Source: M55B132 sp964508895 (GTDB lineage Bacteria > Bacteroidota > Bacteroidia > Bacteroidales > B18-G4). Taken from it: a stretch of 18,368 nucleotides of DNA. The notes under the pieces were generated by a model that saw only the letters and a program-made list of their open reading frames with translations, was not told the origin of the DNA and ran no database searches. Made by a program: the position numbers and the translations under genes. This document shows, one piece after another, positions 1 through 8,441 of this stretch. Position 1 is the stretch's first letter, and every line of letters starts with the position of its first letter. The DNA lies in contig CAZDWF010000075.1 in NCBI GenBank assembly GCA_964508895.1, forward strand, positions 1 through 18,368, given 5' to 3'.

Positions 1-1
1 C

Positions 2-739
2 ACCCTGATAATGATACCCGCTTCAAAAAGTCCTGCCACTTATGAACCCCTACCATCACAGATTGAAGCATTAAGCACTGTTAAAGCATATTTCAGAATA
101 GGTTATATTGGATTTGAACTTGCCTGGATGGATAAACTCAGTGATGCAAATCCGGAGATGAAGATCTTTAATCTTTCTGAAGGTATAGAGCTTTTTGAAG
201 GACAAACAAATCATAAGGGAGAAGATCATCATCACCATGGAATAGATCCCCATATCTGGATGTCTCCTGAGAATTGTCTTATAATGAGTTCAAATATCCT
301 GAATGCTTTAGTTGAACTTTATCCTGATAAAAAAGAAAATTTCCTGAAAAACTACGCTGGTTTAAAAATGGAAATAGAAGCAGTGAATACGAAAATTGAT
401 TCTATGTTAAAACATTTCGATCAGAGGTACTTTTTTATTTTTCACCCAGCCCTGACTTATTATGCTCATGATTATCAATTGATCCAAACTCCTATTGAGA
501 TTGAGGGAAACGAACCATCGCTCAGGTATATGGCTAATGTAATGCAGCTTATCAAAGCGAAAGGAATAAATGATATCTTTATACAACAGCAATTTGACAG
601 GAGAAATGCTGAAACAATCACCAGGGAAACCGGAGGGAGTGTAATTGAGATAAATCCACTGGATTATAATTGGCCTGAACAGATCATTAGTATTACACAA
701 AAGATGCAGGATATATTAAAACAGCAAAATGCAAGATAA
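2..739 (+). CDS. Metal ABC transporter substrate-binding protein, ZnuA-like (5' end missing)
   Basis: This is the periplasmic metal-binding component of a zinc/manganese-type ABC importer (cluster A-I, ZnuA/PsaA/TroA fold), which delivers ions to the permease encoded at 1438-2301. The reading frame is open to the window edge, so the true start and signal peptide lie upstream; the ATG at 11 falls inside the conserved segment that ends in TYEPLPSQ and is not the start. Family metal-ligand motifs are visible: DPHIWMSP, FHPALTYYAHDYQL and, near the end, INPLDYNW. A histidine-rich loop (GEDHHHHG, around base 220-238) precedes the first ligand. Such loops are typical of zinc-type members, so zinc is the better guess, but manganese or iron cannot be excluded. 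The gene overlaps the ATPase gene by 11 nt, indicating one operon. Identification as a family member is secure. Confidence 0.93.
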   Translation, partial: TLIMIPASKSPATYEPLPSQIEALSTVKAYFRIGYIGFELAWMDKLSDANPEMKIFNLSEGIELFEGQTNHKGEDHHHHGIDPHIWMSPENCLIMSSNILNALVELYPDKKENFLKNYAGLKMEIEAVNTKIDSMLKHFDQRYFFIFHPALTYYAHDYQLIQTPIEIEGNEPSLRYMANVMQLIKAKGINDIFIQQQFDRRNAETITRETGGSVIEINPLDYNWPEQIISITQKMQDILKQQNAR

Positions 740-1475
740 ATTACTTGAAATAAGATCGTTATCTGCAGGATATAATGGGGATACTGTTTTATCAGATGTA
801 AACCTCAATGTATATAATAATGATTTTATTGGGGTGATTGGTCCTAATGGTGGTGGTAAAACTACATTGGCTAAAGTAATACTCGGGCTTCTTAAGCCAT
901 CAAAAGGGGAGATCAATTTTTTATTCAAACAGCATAGAACTCCAATTGGATACCTTCCCCAGATTCAGAAGATTGATTACAGCTTTCCTATTTCTGTATT
1001 GGATATTGTTATGTCTGGGATCAGTAATACAAAAACATTTGGCTTTCCGGGAAAAAATAGTGAGAATAAGGAAAAAGCTCAGAGCTTATTGGAAGAAATG
1101 GGCTTGTCGGAACTTATTGGCAGGGCTGTTGGTGAATTATCCGGAGGACAATTACAGAGGATGTTTCTTTGCAGGGCGATTATTTCAGAGCCGGAATTAC
1201 TCATCCTTGACGAGCCTGATACCTTTGTTGATAATACTTTTGAGCATGATCTTTACCTGAAACTGAAAGAACTCAACAATAAGATGGCTATCATACTCGT
1301 ATCACATGATGTGGGAACAATAACAACTTACATAAAAACAATTGCCTGTGTAAACAAGAAATTACATTACCACGAATCAAATGTTATCACCAATGAGCAG
1401 CTGGAATCTTATGATTGTCCAATCCAGATGATAACCCATGGAAATGTACCTCACACAGTATTGCATAAACACTAA
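729..1475 (+). CDS. Metal ABC transporter ATP-binding protein, ZnuC-like
   Basis: This is the cytoplasmic ATPase subunit that powers metal uptake through the adjacent permease. It has 248 residues, normal for the family. Visible motifs are Walker A (GPNGGGKTT, about residues 38-46), the ABC signature LSGGQLQR (137-144), Walker B LLILDEP (157-163) and the H-loop VSHD (about 192). The D-loop reads DEPDTFVD rather than the usual DEPTxGVD, a modest variant. The last residues (HGNVPHTVLHKH) match the histidine-containing tail common in zinc/manganese-type ATPases. Its start overlaps the binding-protein gene by 11 nt and its end overlaps the permease ORF by up to 38 nt, so the three are probably translationally coupled. 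Confidence 0.95.
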   Translation: MQDKLLEIRSLSAGYNGDTVLSDVNLNVYNNDFIGVIGPNGGGKTTLAKVILGLLKPSKGEINFLFKQHRTPIGYLPQIQKIDYSFPISVLDIVMSGISNTKTFGFPGKNSENKEKAQSLLEEMGLSELIGRAVGELSGGQLQRMFLCRAIISEPELLILDEPDTFVDNTFEHDLYLKLKELNNKMAIILVSHDVGTITTYIKTIACVNKKLHYHESNVITNEQLESYDCPIQMITHGNVPHTVLHKH

Positions 1476-2301
1476 TATTTTGGAAAATATCTGGGAGTTA
1501 TTTCAATATGGTTTTTTCAGGAATGCTTTATACACAGCATTACTTACAGCAATAAGCTGTGGGATCATTGGTTCTTACATTGTTTCCAAGCGGATTGTTT
1601 TAATCAGCGGTGGTTTGACTCATGCTTCATTTGGTGGCATTGGGTTAGGATACTTCCTTGGTATTAATCCTATACTGGGAGCTGCAGTTTTTGCAGTATT
1701 ATCTGCTATGGGTATTGAATATGCCTCAAACAGGATATCATTACGGGAAGATTCAGCTATAGCAATACTCTGGTCGTTTGGCATGGCTATTGGGATAATC
1801 TTCGTTTTTATAAGCCCGGGATATGCTCCTAATCTAATGTCTTATCTTTTTGGAAGCATACTTACAGTGTCTTTTTCAGATCTTCTTATGCTCCTCATCC
1901 TTTCTATTGTTATTCTGTTTTTCTTTGGATTATATTACAGAACCATTTTATACGTCTCCTTTGACGAAGAATTTGCCAGGACAAGGAATATGCCGGTTAA
2001 TTTTATTAAATATTCCTTGATGCTATTGATTGCTTTGTGTATTGTGTTTAATATCAGGGTTGCAGGGATAATCCTGGTAATATCCTTGTTAACTATTCCT
2101 CAGGTAACAGCTAATATATACACCAATGACCTTAAAAAGATAATGCTGCTATCCATTCTGATAGGTTTGTTCGGAACCATTTCAGGACTAGTATTATCTT
2201 ATTATTTCGATATACCTTCCGGTGCTTCCATCATTTTCTTCCTGGTAATTCTTTTTGGTATATTGAAGGGAATAGATTCCGTTAGGAGAATTAAGAATTA
2301 A
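1438..2301 (+). CDS. Metal ABC transporter permease, ZnuB-like
   Basis: This is the integral membrane subunit of the importer (ABC-3 family), with about eight hydrophobic segments in 287 residues. Family-typical stretches include SGGLTHASFGGIGLGYFLG in the first third and VAGIILVISLLTIPQVTAN in the last third. The ATG at 1438 gives a 38 nt overlap with the ATPase gene. Homology of the N-terminus (ENIWELFQYGFFRNAL resembles the usual first helix) would also fit a TTG start at 1480, which lies just past the ATPase stop; the start is therefore uncertain. The last codons and the stop codon fall inside three tandem AATTAAR heptamers (2289-2309). The sigma factor gene begins 18 nt later. Confidence 0.94.
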   Translation: MEMYLTQYCINTNILENIWELFQYGFFRNALYTALLTAISCGIIGSYIVSKRIVLISGGLTHASFGGIGLGYFLGINPILGAAVFAVLSAMGIEYASNRISLREDSAIAILWSFGMAIGIIFVFISPGYAPNLMSYLFGSILTVSFSDLLMLLILSIVILFFFGLYYRTILYVSFDEEFARTRNMPVNFIKYSLMLLIALCIVFNIRVAGIILVISLLTIPQVTANIYTNDLKKIMLLSILIGLFGTISGLVLSYYFDIPSGASIIFFLVILFGILKGIDSVRRIKN

Positions 2302-2309
2302 AAATTAAG
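2289..2309 (+). repeat. Three tandem heptamers AATTAAR across the permease stop codon
   Basis: The units AATTAAG, AATTAAA and AATTAAG follow one another exactly. The first and part of the second encode the C-terminal codons of the permease, and the stop TAA is inside the second unit. It could be AT-rich low complexity, but the 7-nt period matches the larger arrays at 9398-9537 and the triplet at 13688-13708. Confidence 0.5.
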
Positions 2310-2319
2310 TGCAATATAC

Positions 2320-2862
2320 ATGCTAAGCAGGGAAGTATTTGAAACAGAGTTTAAAACAAATTTCAAGGGATTGTGTTTTTTTGCTATTAAATATGTTAAG
2401 GACCATGATACTGCTAAGGAAATTGTCCAGGAATCCTTTATAGCTCTATGGGAGAAAAGGGATAGCATGGATCTATCAAAGTCCCTTAAAACATATCTCA
2501 GTACAACTGTAAGGAACAAATGTTTGAATTATCTGCGTGATAATCAGAAATTTAATAAGGATATTTTGGAGCTTGAAGGTCTTGATGCAAATATCAAATA
2601 TGTTCAGCAAGATCACCTCATTGAAGATGAATTACAAAACAGAATTGAAGAAGCAATAAATAAACTTCCCGGAAAATGTAAGGAGATATTTGTTTTAAAC
2701 AGGATGAAACACATGAAATACCAGGAAATTGCTGACAAACTGGGTGTTTCTATAAAAACTGTTGAAGCACAAATGTCGAAAGCACTTAAGCATATGCGGA
2801 CAGAGTTATCAGATTATATTGCAGTAGCTTTGATTATAATAAATTTTATAGATTTCATGTAA
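2320..2862 (+). CDS. RNA polymerase sigma-70 factor, ECF/FecI-like
   Basis: This is an extracytoplasmic-function sigma factor expected to direct transcription of the receptor genes downstream when released by the FecR protein at 2901. The 180 residues hold sigma region 2 (about 10-80, with YVKDHDTAKEIVQESFIALWEK) and region 4 (about 110-165, with LPGKCKEIFVLNRMKHMKYQEIADKLGVSIKTVEAQ split between its two helices). The order sigma, FecR, TonB receptor is the classical Bacteroidota cell-surface signalling arrangement. The C-terminus (IAVALIIINFIDFM) is unusually hydrophobic for a soluble sigma factor. It starts 18 nt after the metal permease with no clear promoter between, so read-through from the importer is possible. 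The ligand sensed cannot be told from this gene. Confidence 0.95.
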   Translation: MLSREVFETEFKTNFKGLCFFAIKYVKDHDTAKEIVQESFIALWEKRDSMDLSKSLKTYLSTTVRNKCLNYLRDNQKFNKDILELEGLDANIKYVQQDHLIEDELQNRIEEAINKLPGKCKEIFVLNRMKHMKYQEIADKLGVSIKTVEAQMSKALKHMRTELSDYIAVALIIINFIDFM

Positions 2863-2900
2863 GGGTAAATGATGCTTCATGTGTATAATGAATAGTAGAA

Positions 2901-3899
2901 ATGAAAAAAACTGAAACATATTACGAAACTTTACTCGCAAAATATTTCTCAGCTGAAGCAAACAAAGAAGAGTTAGCAGAATTATTCTCATGGATAAATG
3001 CTGATCCTTCTAATAAGAAGCTTTTCGGGGAATATAAAAAGAGTTGGGAGTTAACAGAAAAGTCGATAATAGACTCTATTGTTGATACCGACAAGGAGTG
3101 GTCTGCATTTTCAGAAAAGTATATTACAGAACAAGAAAGCAAAAGCAGAACTTTATTCTATGCCAGACCGGCAGTTTTCCTTCGTGTTGCAGCAGTGATT
3201 ATTCTGTTGATTATCCCATCATTTTTTATTTACAAGGCTTATATTAATAAGCAGACAGAAATGCTGATAGCAGAGAACAATGTTGTAGAATCTGTTCTGC
3301 CTGATGGTACAAAAATAGCCTTAAACAGAGGTGCAACTCTTGAATACCCTGCAAAATTCAGGAATGAGTTCCGGGAAGTCAGTCTTGAAGGCGAAGCTTA
3401 CTTCGATGTTGCGCATAATGAGAATAAAGCATTTGTAATATCTTCAGGTGATCTGAAAATTAAAGTTCTTGGCACTTCCTTTTATGTTAAGGCCAATAAT
3501 GGCAAAGCAGAAGTGATACTTTCTTCTGGAAAGGTTTTACTATATTATGAAAGCGATCCCGGTGTGCAAACAATGCTTCATCCAGGAGAAAAGGCCAGTA
3601 CATTAAACAATGAGGGAATAATTGTTAAAGTGATCAATGAGGACAGGAATTTCTTAGCCTGGAAAACAAAAAGGTTTGAATTTGTTGACACCCCTATGAG
3701 TGAGATCATTGAGCTCCTGAGCAATGTATATCGCAAAGAAATAGTAGTTTTAAATCCTGAAATACTTAATTGCAGGATCACAGCTACCTTTAATCAGCAA
3801 TCACTGGAAGCTATTCTGAATGTAATTCAGTCGACAATTGAAATTAATGTAAAACCAAATGGTTCGGGGATTGAGATCTCCGGTAATGGATGTCAGTAA
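2901..3899 (+). CDS. FecR family anti-sigma factor
   Basis: This inner-membrane anti-sigma protein holds the upstream ECF sigma factor and receives a signal from the receptor's STN domain. Residues 1-85 form the cytoplasmic anti-sigma part (a typical start, YYETLLAKYFSAEANKEELAEL). One membrane helix lies at about 92-112 (VFLRVAAVIILLIIPSFFIY). The periplasmic FecR domain follows (about 125-225, with LPDGTKIALNRGATLEYP and VSLEGEAYFDVAH), and a DUF4974 domain ends the protein (about 250-330, with FEFVDTPMSEIIELLSNVY). Length 332 is usual. The start is 38 nt after the sigma gene; the end overlaps the receptor gene by 10 nt. Confidence 0.95.
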   Translation: MKKTETYYETLLAKYFSAEANKEELAELFSWINADPSNKKLFGEYKKSWELTEKSIIDSIVDTDKEWSAFSEKYITEQESKSRTLFYARPAVFLRVAAVIILLIIPSFFIYKAYINKQTEMLIAENNVVESVLPDGTKIALNRGATLEYPAKFRNEFREVSLEGEAYFDVAHNENKAFVISSGDLKIKVLGTSFYVKANNGKAEVILSSGKVLLYYESDPGVQTMLHPGEKASTLNNEGIIVKVINEDRNFLAWKTKRFEFVDTPMSEIIELLSNVYRKEIVVLNPEILNCRITATFNQQSLEAILNVIQSTIEINVKPNGSGIEISGNGCQ

Positions 3900-6583
3900 G
3901 ATTCATTTCTAACTTAAAAAGTACATTCTCTCTAAAAGGATTGATATTAATATTCCTTTGGATAGGGATATTTCATCCTGAATCCTTTTCCCAGGATCTT
4001 TCCAGGAAAATAAGCATAACTGCAACTGATATTCCTATGGAGCAGGTTATTCAGGATATTTCACAAAAAGCGGATATTTACTTTTCATACAGTCCGCAAA
4101 TAATTCCTGCTAAAAAACTCCTTACGATAAACTATACTGATAAATCCGTGAAATACATTTTGCGTAAGATCCTGAAGAAAAATAATCTTAAATACGATAT
4201 TGTTGAGAACCAGGTTGTTTTAAAGCCCAGGAGAATTTATTGTGTTGATACCATTGAAGCAGCACATAAGCTTTTAAACTATACTGTTTCAGGATATATT
4301 AAAGATCAATCGACAGGAGAATTACTCATAGGAGCTCACATATATGAAGCCGGGACTTTCAACGGTACGGCCACCAACTCATATGGATTTTATTCCCTAA
4401 GCCTCAAAGAAGGCAAACATAAACTGCAGTATTCATTTGTTGGATATGAAAATTTCGACCTGGATATGCATCTTGACAAGGATGTGGATATGAATATTGA
4501 TCTTCTTGAAACCCAGCTCAATATGAAGGAAGTGAGGATTGTTGCAGATGAGTATGATCCAGGCTTCCTGGAAAAACAGATCAGCGAGTTCAGGTATAAT
4601 CAGCAAACTCTGGAAAAATTACCGGGTTTTGCCGGTGACCTTGATGTGATTAAATCACTTCAGCTTATACCAGGAATTGAGTCATTTGGTGATGGATCTG
4701 CTTTATTCTATGTAAGAGGAGGCAACAGTGACCAAAACCTTATTCTTGTTGATGAAGCCCCAGTTTATAATCCTTCACATATGTTTGGCTTCTTTTCAGT
4801 GATATCACCTGATGCAATTAGCGATGTTGAAGTTTATAAAGGCGACTTTCCTGTTAAATACGGTGGAAGATTGTCGTCGGTTGTTGATATAAAAACAAAA
4901 AATGGCAATGTTAATAAATTTGGCTTTGGTGGAAATATAGGCCCTTATGCATCATCTCTGTCCTTTGAGGGGCCAATAATTAAGGAAAAAATCTCTTTCT
5001 ATTTAACAGGAAGATTGTCAACACTGCAATGGCTGCCTAATCTGACTGATGATGCAAAAGATATTGAGATGAGTTTCTATGATATTAATGCCAAGGCAAA
5101 CTATCAGCTTAATGCGAATAACAGGTTGTATCTGACTTTTTATACAGGAAATGACCTCTTAAAAAGAAATACCAGCTCGGCAATTCAGACCTTCGGTATT
5201 GGTTGGAATAATATACTGGGTAGTATACGCTGGAATCATATCTTTAACCAAAAACTCTTTTCTAATACTACTGCATATTACAGCCGCTATAAATATTTCC
5301 TGTATCTTTCTGATAATCATAACGATCACTGGAATTCATCCATTTCGCATCTTGCTGTAAAATCTGATTTTACCTGGTTTATAAATCAGGGAAATACTTT
5401 CAGTACAGGATTTAAAGCCAGCACTCATCATTCCAATCCGGGAAATGTATTTCTTAGCGATCCGGAAGAAGATAATGAGGTGCCTGAGGTATCTGAATAT
5501 AATTCTGTAGAGTATGTTCTGTATTTAGGAAATGAGCAAAAGATGGGAGATAGGTTCACTTTCAGATATGGATTGCATATACCCGCATGGTTAAACTACG
5601 GGCCTTCAACCATATATTTCTTTAATGATGATCATAAGCTTATTGATACCTTCTCTGCTGATAAGAATGCACGCTATTCTTCTTTCATTGACCTTGAGCC
5701 AAGAATAAATGTCGAATATCTTGTGGGCAAGAATGCCTCTGTTAAAGCCGGATACAGCCGTACCACACAGTATTTACATGAACTCACCAATTCAGTGAGC
5801 CCGTTTACATCGCTGGCAGTATGGGTTCCTTCAGGACCCAATATAGAACCCCAGAAGACAGATCAATATACGGTTGGTTACTTCATGAACTTAAGAAAAT
5901 CTATGTTTCGCTTATCAGTGGAGGGATTTTATAAACATTTTTATAGTTATATCGATTATGCCCCACATGCAAATATGTTATATAACCCATTGATAGAAGG
6001 AGAGTTGAGAATTGGTGAGGCATGGTCTTATGGTGGAGAGTTAATGTTAAGGAAGCTTAATGGCAATTTGACAGGATGGTTGGGATATACCTACTCAAGG
6101 GTATTCGTCAAAACACCTGGGATTAATAATGAAGAAGTGTACCCAGCATTTCACGACAGACCACATAATATTAGCATATTCCTATCCTATGATACGCGTA
6201 AAAGATGGGCAGTTTCAGCTAACTGGATCTACATGACAGGGGCTGCTATAACGACCCCGACAGGATTTTATAACTACAATGGATATGTTGTTCCGATATA
6301 TGGCGAAAAAAACAATCAGAGGTTGCCTGATTATCACAGACTTGATCTTTCAGTTAGCTTCAGGTTAAATAAAGTTGGTAGTCCATACAAACATGAATTA
6401 CTGCTAACACTCTATAATGCTTATGGAAGGCTAAATCCATACTCAATAAGTTTTAATAAGATTAAAGATGCCGAGGATAAATATGTGATACCATCTGATC
6501 AATATATTTACAATGACCTGGTTCCCACGAGTATTTCTGTTTCAGGTATCATTCCGTCATTAAACTATAAGTTCAGGTTCTGA
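3890..6583 (+). CDS. TonB-dependent receptor with STN and carboxypeptidase-regulatory-like domains
   Basis: This is an outer-membrane active transporter of the FecA-like signalling class. An N-terminal hydrophobic export segment (about residues 16-34, ending near SFSQ) is followed by an STN domain (about 38-112) that contacts FecR. A carboxypeptidase-regulatory-like beta domain comes next (about 131-215, with GATFNGTATNSYGFYSL-type sequence), then the plug (about 235-345, with YVRGGNSDQNLILVDEAPVYNP), then a beta-barrel of about 550 residues ending in the aromatic LNYKFRF. Length 897 is normal. It overlaps the FecR gene by 10 nt and is followed by a DUF4249 lipoprotein with 1 nt overlap, the common partner pairing in this phylum. 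The substrate is unknown. Proximity to a metal importer suggests, but does not prove, a metal chelate. Confidence 0.95.
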   Translation: MSVRFISNLKSTFSLKGLILIFLWIGIFHPESFSQDLSRKISITATDIPMEQVIQDISQKADIYFSYSPQIIPAKKLLTINYTDKSVKYILRKILKKNNLKYDIVENQVVLKPRRIYCVDTIEAAHKLLNYTVSGYIKDQSTGELLIGAHIYEAGTFNGTATNSYGFYSLSLKEGKHKLQYSFVGYENFDLDMHLDKDVDMNIDLLETQLNMKEVRIVADEYDPGFLEKQISEFRYNQQTLEKLPGFAGDLDVIKSLQLIPGIESFGDGSALFYVRGGNSDQNLILVDEAPVYNPSHMFGFFSVISPDAISDVEVYKGDFPVKYGGRLSSVVDIKTKNGNVNKFGFGGNIGPYASSLSFEGPIIKEKISFYLTGRLSTLQWLPNLTDDAKDIEMSFYDINAKANYQLNANNRLYLTFYTGNDLLKRNTSSAIQTFGIGWNNILGSIRWNHIFNQKLFSNTTAYYSRYKYFLYLSDNHNDHWNSSISHLAVKSDFTWFINQGNTFSTGFKASTHHSNPGNVFLSDPEEDNEVPEVSEYNSVEYVLYLGNEQKMGDRFTFRYGLHIPAWLNYGPSTIYFFNDDHKLIDTFSADKNARYSSFIDLEPRINVEYLVGKNASVKAGYSRTTQYLHELTNSVSPFTSLAVWVPSGPNIEPQKTDQYTVGYFMNLRKSMFRLSVEGFYKHFYSYIDYAPHANMLYNPLIEGELRIGEAWSYGGELMLRKLNGNLTGWLGYTYSRVFVKTPGINNEEVYPAFHDRPHNISIFLSYDTRKRWAVSANWIYMTGAAITTPTGFYNYNGYVVPIYGEKNNQRLPDYHRLDLSVSFRLNKVGSPYKHELLLTLYNAYGRLNPYSISFNKIKDAEDKYVIPSDQYIYNDLVPTSISVSGIIPSLNYKFRF

Positions 6584-7401
6584 TGCGTAAAGAGTTTATA
6601 TACATATTATTAGTGCTTTTAACTTCTTGTGTTGAAGAAGTGGATTGGACTGTTTCAGGTGAACTGGAGGATTTGATCGTTGTGGATGCGGTGATCACTA
6701 ATGAAGTGAAAGTTCAGGAGCTGAAAATAAATTATCCTGTTAAGTCGCTAAATGAAATACCTGTCCCTGTTAATGGAGCAAGTGTATTTCTTAGCAATGA
6801 GGATACAACTTATCAGTTGACAGAGGGTCCGGGTAATACCGGAATATATTATTCAGAAGACACACTTATCGCTCAATTGGACAAGAATTATTCACTATTG
6901 ATTTTGCATAATGATAATGTATATTCATCTCAGGCCTATATGGTTAAGGGATTTCCTTTTCCTGAATTAAAATATTCCAGGAATGATGACGACGATCTAT
7001 TCCATATTGACTATGTAGCAAGTGCTTTTGAAACATCGGATCCTGCAATGTGGGAGGTAATAATTGACTGGTCAAGTGTTGCAGGATATGAGAACTTTGA
7101 TCCTGGTAAATGCAGGAAAAGGTTAATGTTCTATACATTAACTACACTCGATGTGAGTGAGGTCTTTGCGCCTGAAATAGAAAATGTATCATTTCCTGAA
7201 GGAAGTATTATTGATCAAAGGAGATATTCTCTTACTGATGAACATGAAGAATTTATAAGAGCAATGCTGCTGGAAACAGATTGGCAGGGAGGATTTTTCC
7301 CTACTGAAAATGCAAATGTGAGTACAAATTTGAGCGAAGGTGCTATTGGGTACTTTGGTATTTGCGCTCTGAATTCATTATCACTCATAGTAACACCATG
7401 A
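6583..7401 (+). CDS. DUF4249 family lipoprotein
   Basis: This is a predicted surface or periplasmic lipoprotein partner of the TonB receptor. The start is fixed by TGATG coupling to the receptor stop. The first residues (MRKEFIYILLVLLTSC) are a short lipoprotein signal with Cys16 as the lipidation site. The body matches DUF4249: an early beta segment DLIVVDAVITNEVKVQELKI, and near the end NLSEGAIGYFGICALNS, corresponding to the family's terminal 'G-x-G-Y/V-F' strand. At 272 residues it is at the shorter end of the family. Function is unproven; members occur almost always next to TonB receptors of this type, so a role in substrate capture is inferred. Confidence 0.88.
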   Translation: MRKEFIYILLVLLTSCVEEVDWTVSGELEDLIVVDAVITNEVKVQELKINYPVKSLNEIPVPVNGASVFLSNEDTTYQLTEGPGNTGIYYSEDTLIAQLDKNYSLLILHNDNVYSSQAYMVKGFPFPELKYSRNDDDDLFHIDYVASAFETSDPAMWEVIIDWSSVAGYENFDPGKCRKRLMFYTLTTLDVSEVFAPEIENVSFPEGSIIDQRRYSLTDEHEEFIRAMLLETDWQGGFFPTENANVSTNLSEGAIGYFGICALNSLSLIVTP

Positions 7402-7436
7402 AATTTGAAAATATGTGTAATTAAAAATAAGGGTAA

Positions 7437-8390
7437 ATGAAAAGATTAGTGTACTATTTAAAAGTTGATTCTATGAAATTAAAAATTGCTTTACAGTTTG
7501 GGTTGATCTCCCTTCTCCTGATTTTCGTTCTTGCAGCTTGCAAAAAGGACGAGCCAGATGAGATTGAGCCAGATTCTACAGCAGTTCAGCAATTGTCAAC
7601 TGACGATAAATCGGTAGAGGAAAGTACCGATGAAGTGATAGCAGATGCTACCAGGGTACTGTCTGGCTTAAAAGATGATCCACCCTGTAATGCAAGCATT
7701 GATTCCATAATGATTCATAATGATACATTGATCATCATTATACGTTATCATGGTTTGAATTGTGAACAAACAAGACACAGGAATGGTGTAGTAGCCTTAA
7801 AGCTTAAACTCAATACGCAATGGCATCAGAAAGGAGCTTTTGTTGTATTGGAGTTTAAGAATTATATGGTTAGAAATATCATTAACGGTAACAAACTGAA
7901 AATTGATGGAATCAGCATTGTTGAAAATGTTAGTGGAGGTACTATTCCATTGATAGGGCAAGGTATTCCTTATGTGATCCATAGGTATGAGGCCTTCCTT
8001 AATATAGCATTCAATGGTCATTTGCCCAGAGACTGGAATTTTACCAAGAGGCTTATCTATAGCGGACATCAGGGGAAGCTGCTCCTTAGTATAGAAGGCT
8101 ATGGAATGGCTCAGGGTTATAATAACCTTATTTCATGGGGAACCGACAGGGATGGAAAAAAGTTTTTTACCCAGATAGAACAGGCCGTAGTTTTTACTGA
8201 AAGTTGTTTTTGGCTTCCTGTTGCAGGAAGACAAGTATTTAACATCCCGGGAGAACAATTGAGTGCTACAGCAGAATATGGTTATAATAATAATAATGAA
8301 CCCATACAACCCGGAGAATGTCCTTCTAAATACAAATTGGTATGGCAGCAACAGGGGCATTCAGGGACAATATTTATACCGTTATACTAA
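7437..8390 (+). CDS. Lipoprotein of unknown function, first of a divergent pair
   Basis: I do not recognise a named family. The frame opens at 7437, but the ATG at 7473 gives a cleaner lipoprotein signal (MKLKIALQFGLISLL then LAAC-KKDE), so 7473 is the more likely start (305 residues). After the lipid Cys comes an acidic linker (about 20 residues of D, E, S, T), then a predicted beta-rich body with several Cys (DPPCNAS, GLNCEQT, ESCFWLP, PGECPSK). The body shares a pattern with the protein at 8442: a Cys, then R-x-G, then F-x-N-Y-x-V, then G-x-K-[LI], then T-[QR] with a following C-[FY]-W. Both are therefore probably paralogues. It lies 35 nt after the DUF4249 gene and may be in the same operon. 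Function is unknown. Confidence 0.75.
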   Translation: MKRLVYYLKVDSMKLKIALQFGLISLLLIFVLAACKKDEPDEIEPDSTAVQQLSTDDKSVEESTDEVIADATRVLSGLKDDPPCNASIDSIMIHNDTLIIIIRYHGLNCEQTRHRNGVVALKLKLNTQWHQKGAFVVLEFKNYMVRNIINGNKLKIDGISIVENVSGGTIPLIGQGIPYVIHRYEAFLNIAFNGHLPRDWNFTKRLIYSGHQGKLLLSIEGYGMAQGYNNLISWGTDRDGKKFFTQIEQAVVFTESCFWLPVAGRQVFNIPGEQLSATAEYGYNNNNEPIQPGECPSKYKLVWQQQGHSGTIFIPLY

Positions 8391-8441
8391 TAATCTTATT
8401 ACACATACTTAATCAAAATTGCTAATCTAAAAAGTACCCTT

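Noticed and set aside
946..1260. 104-codon plus-strand frame inside the ABC ATPase gene
   Set aside because: Shadow of the ATPase gene in another frame; no protein family pattern.
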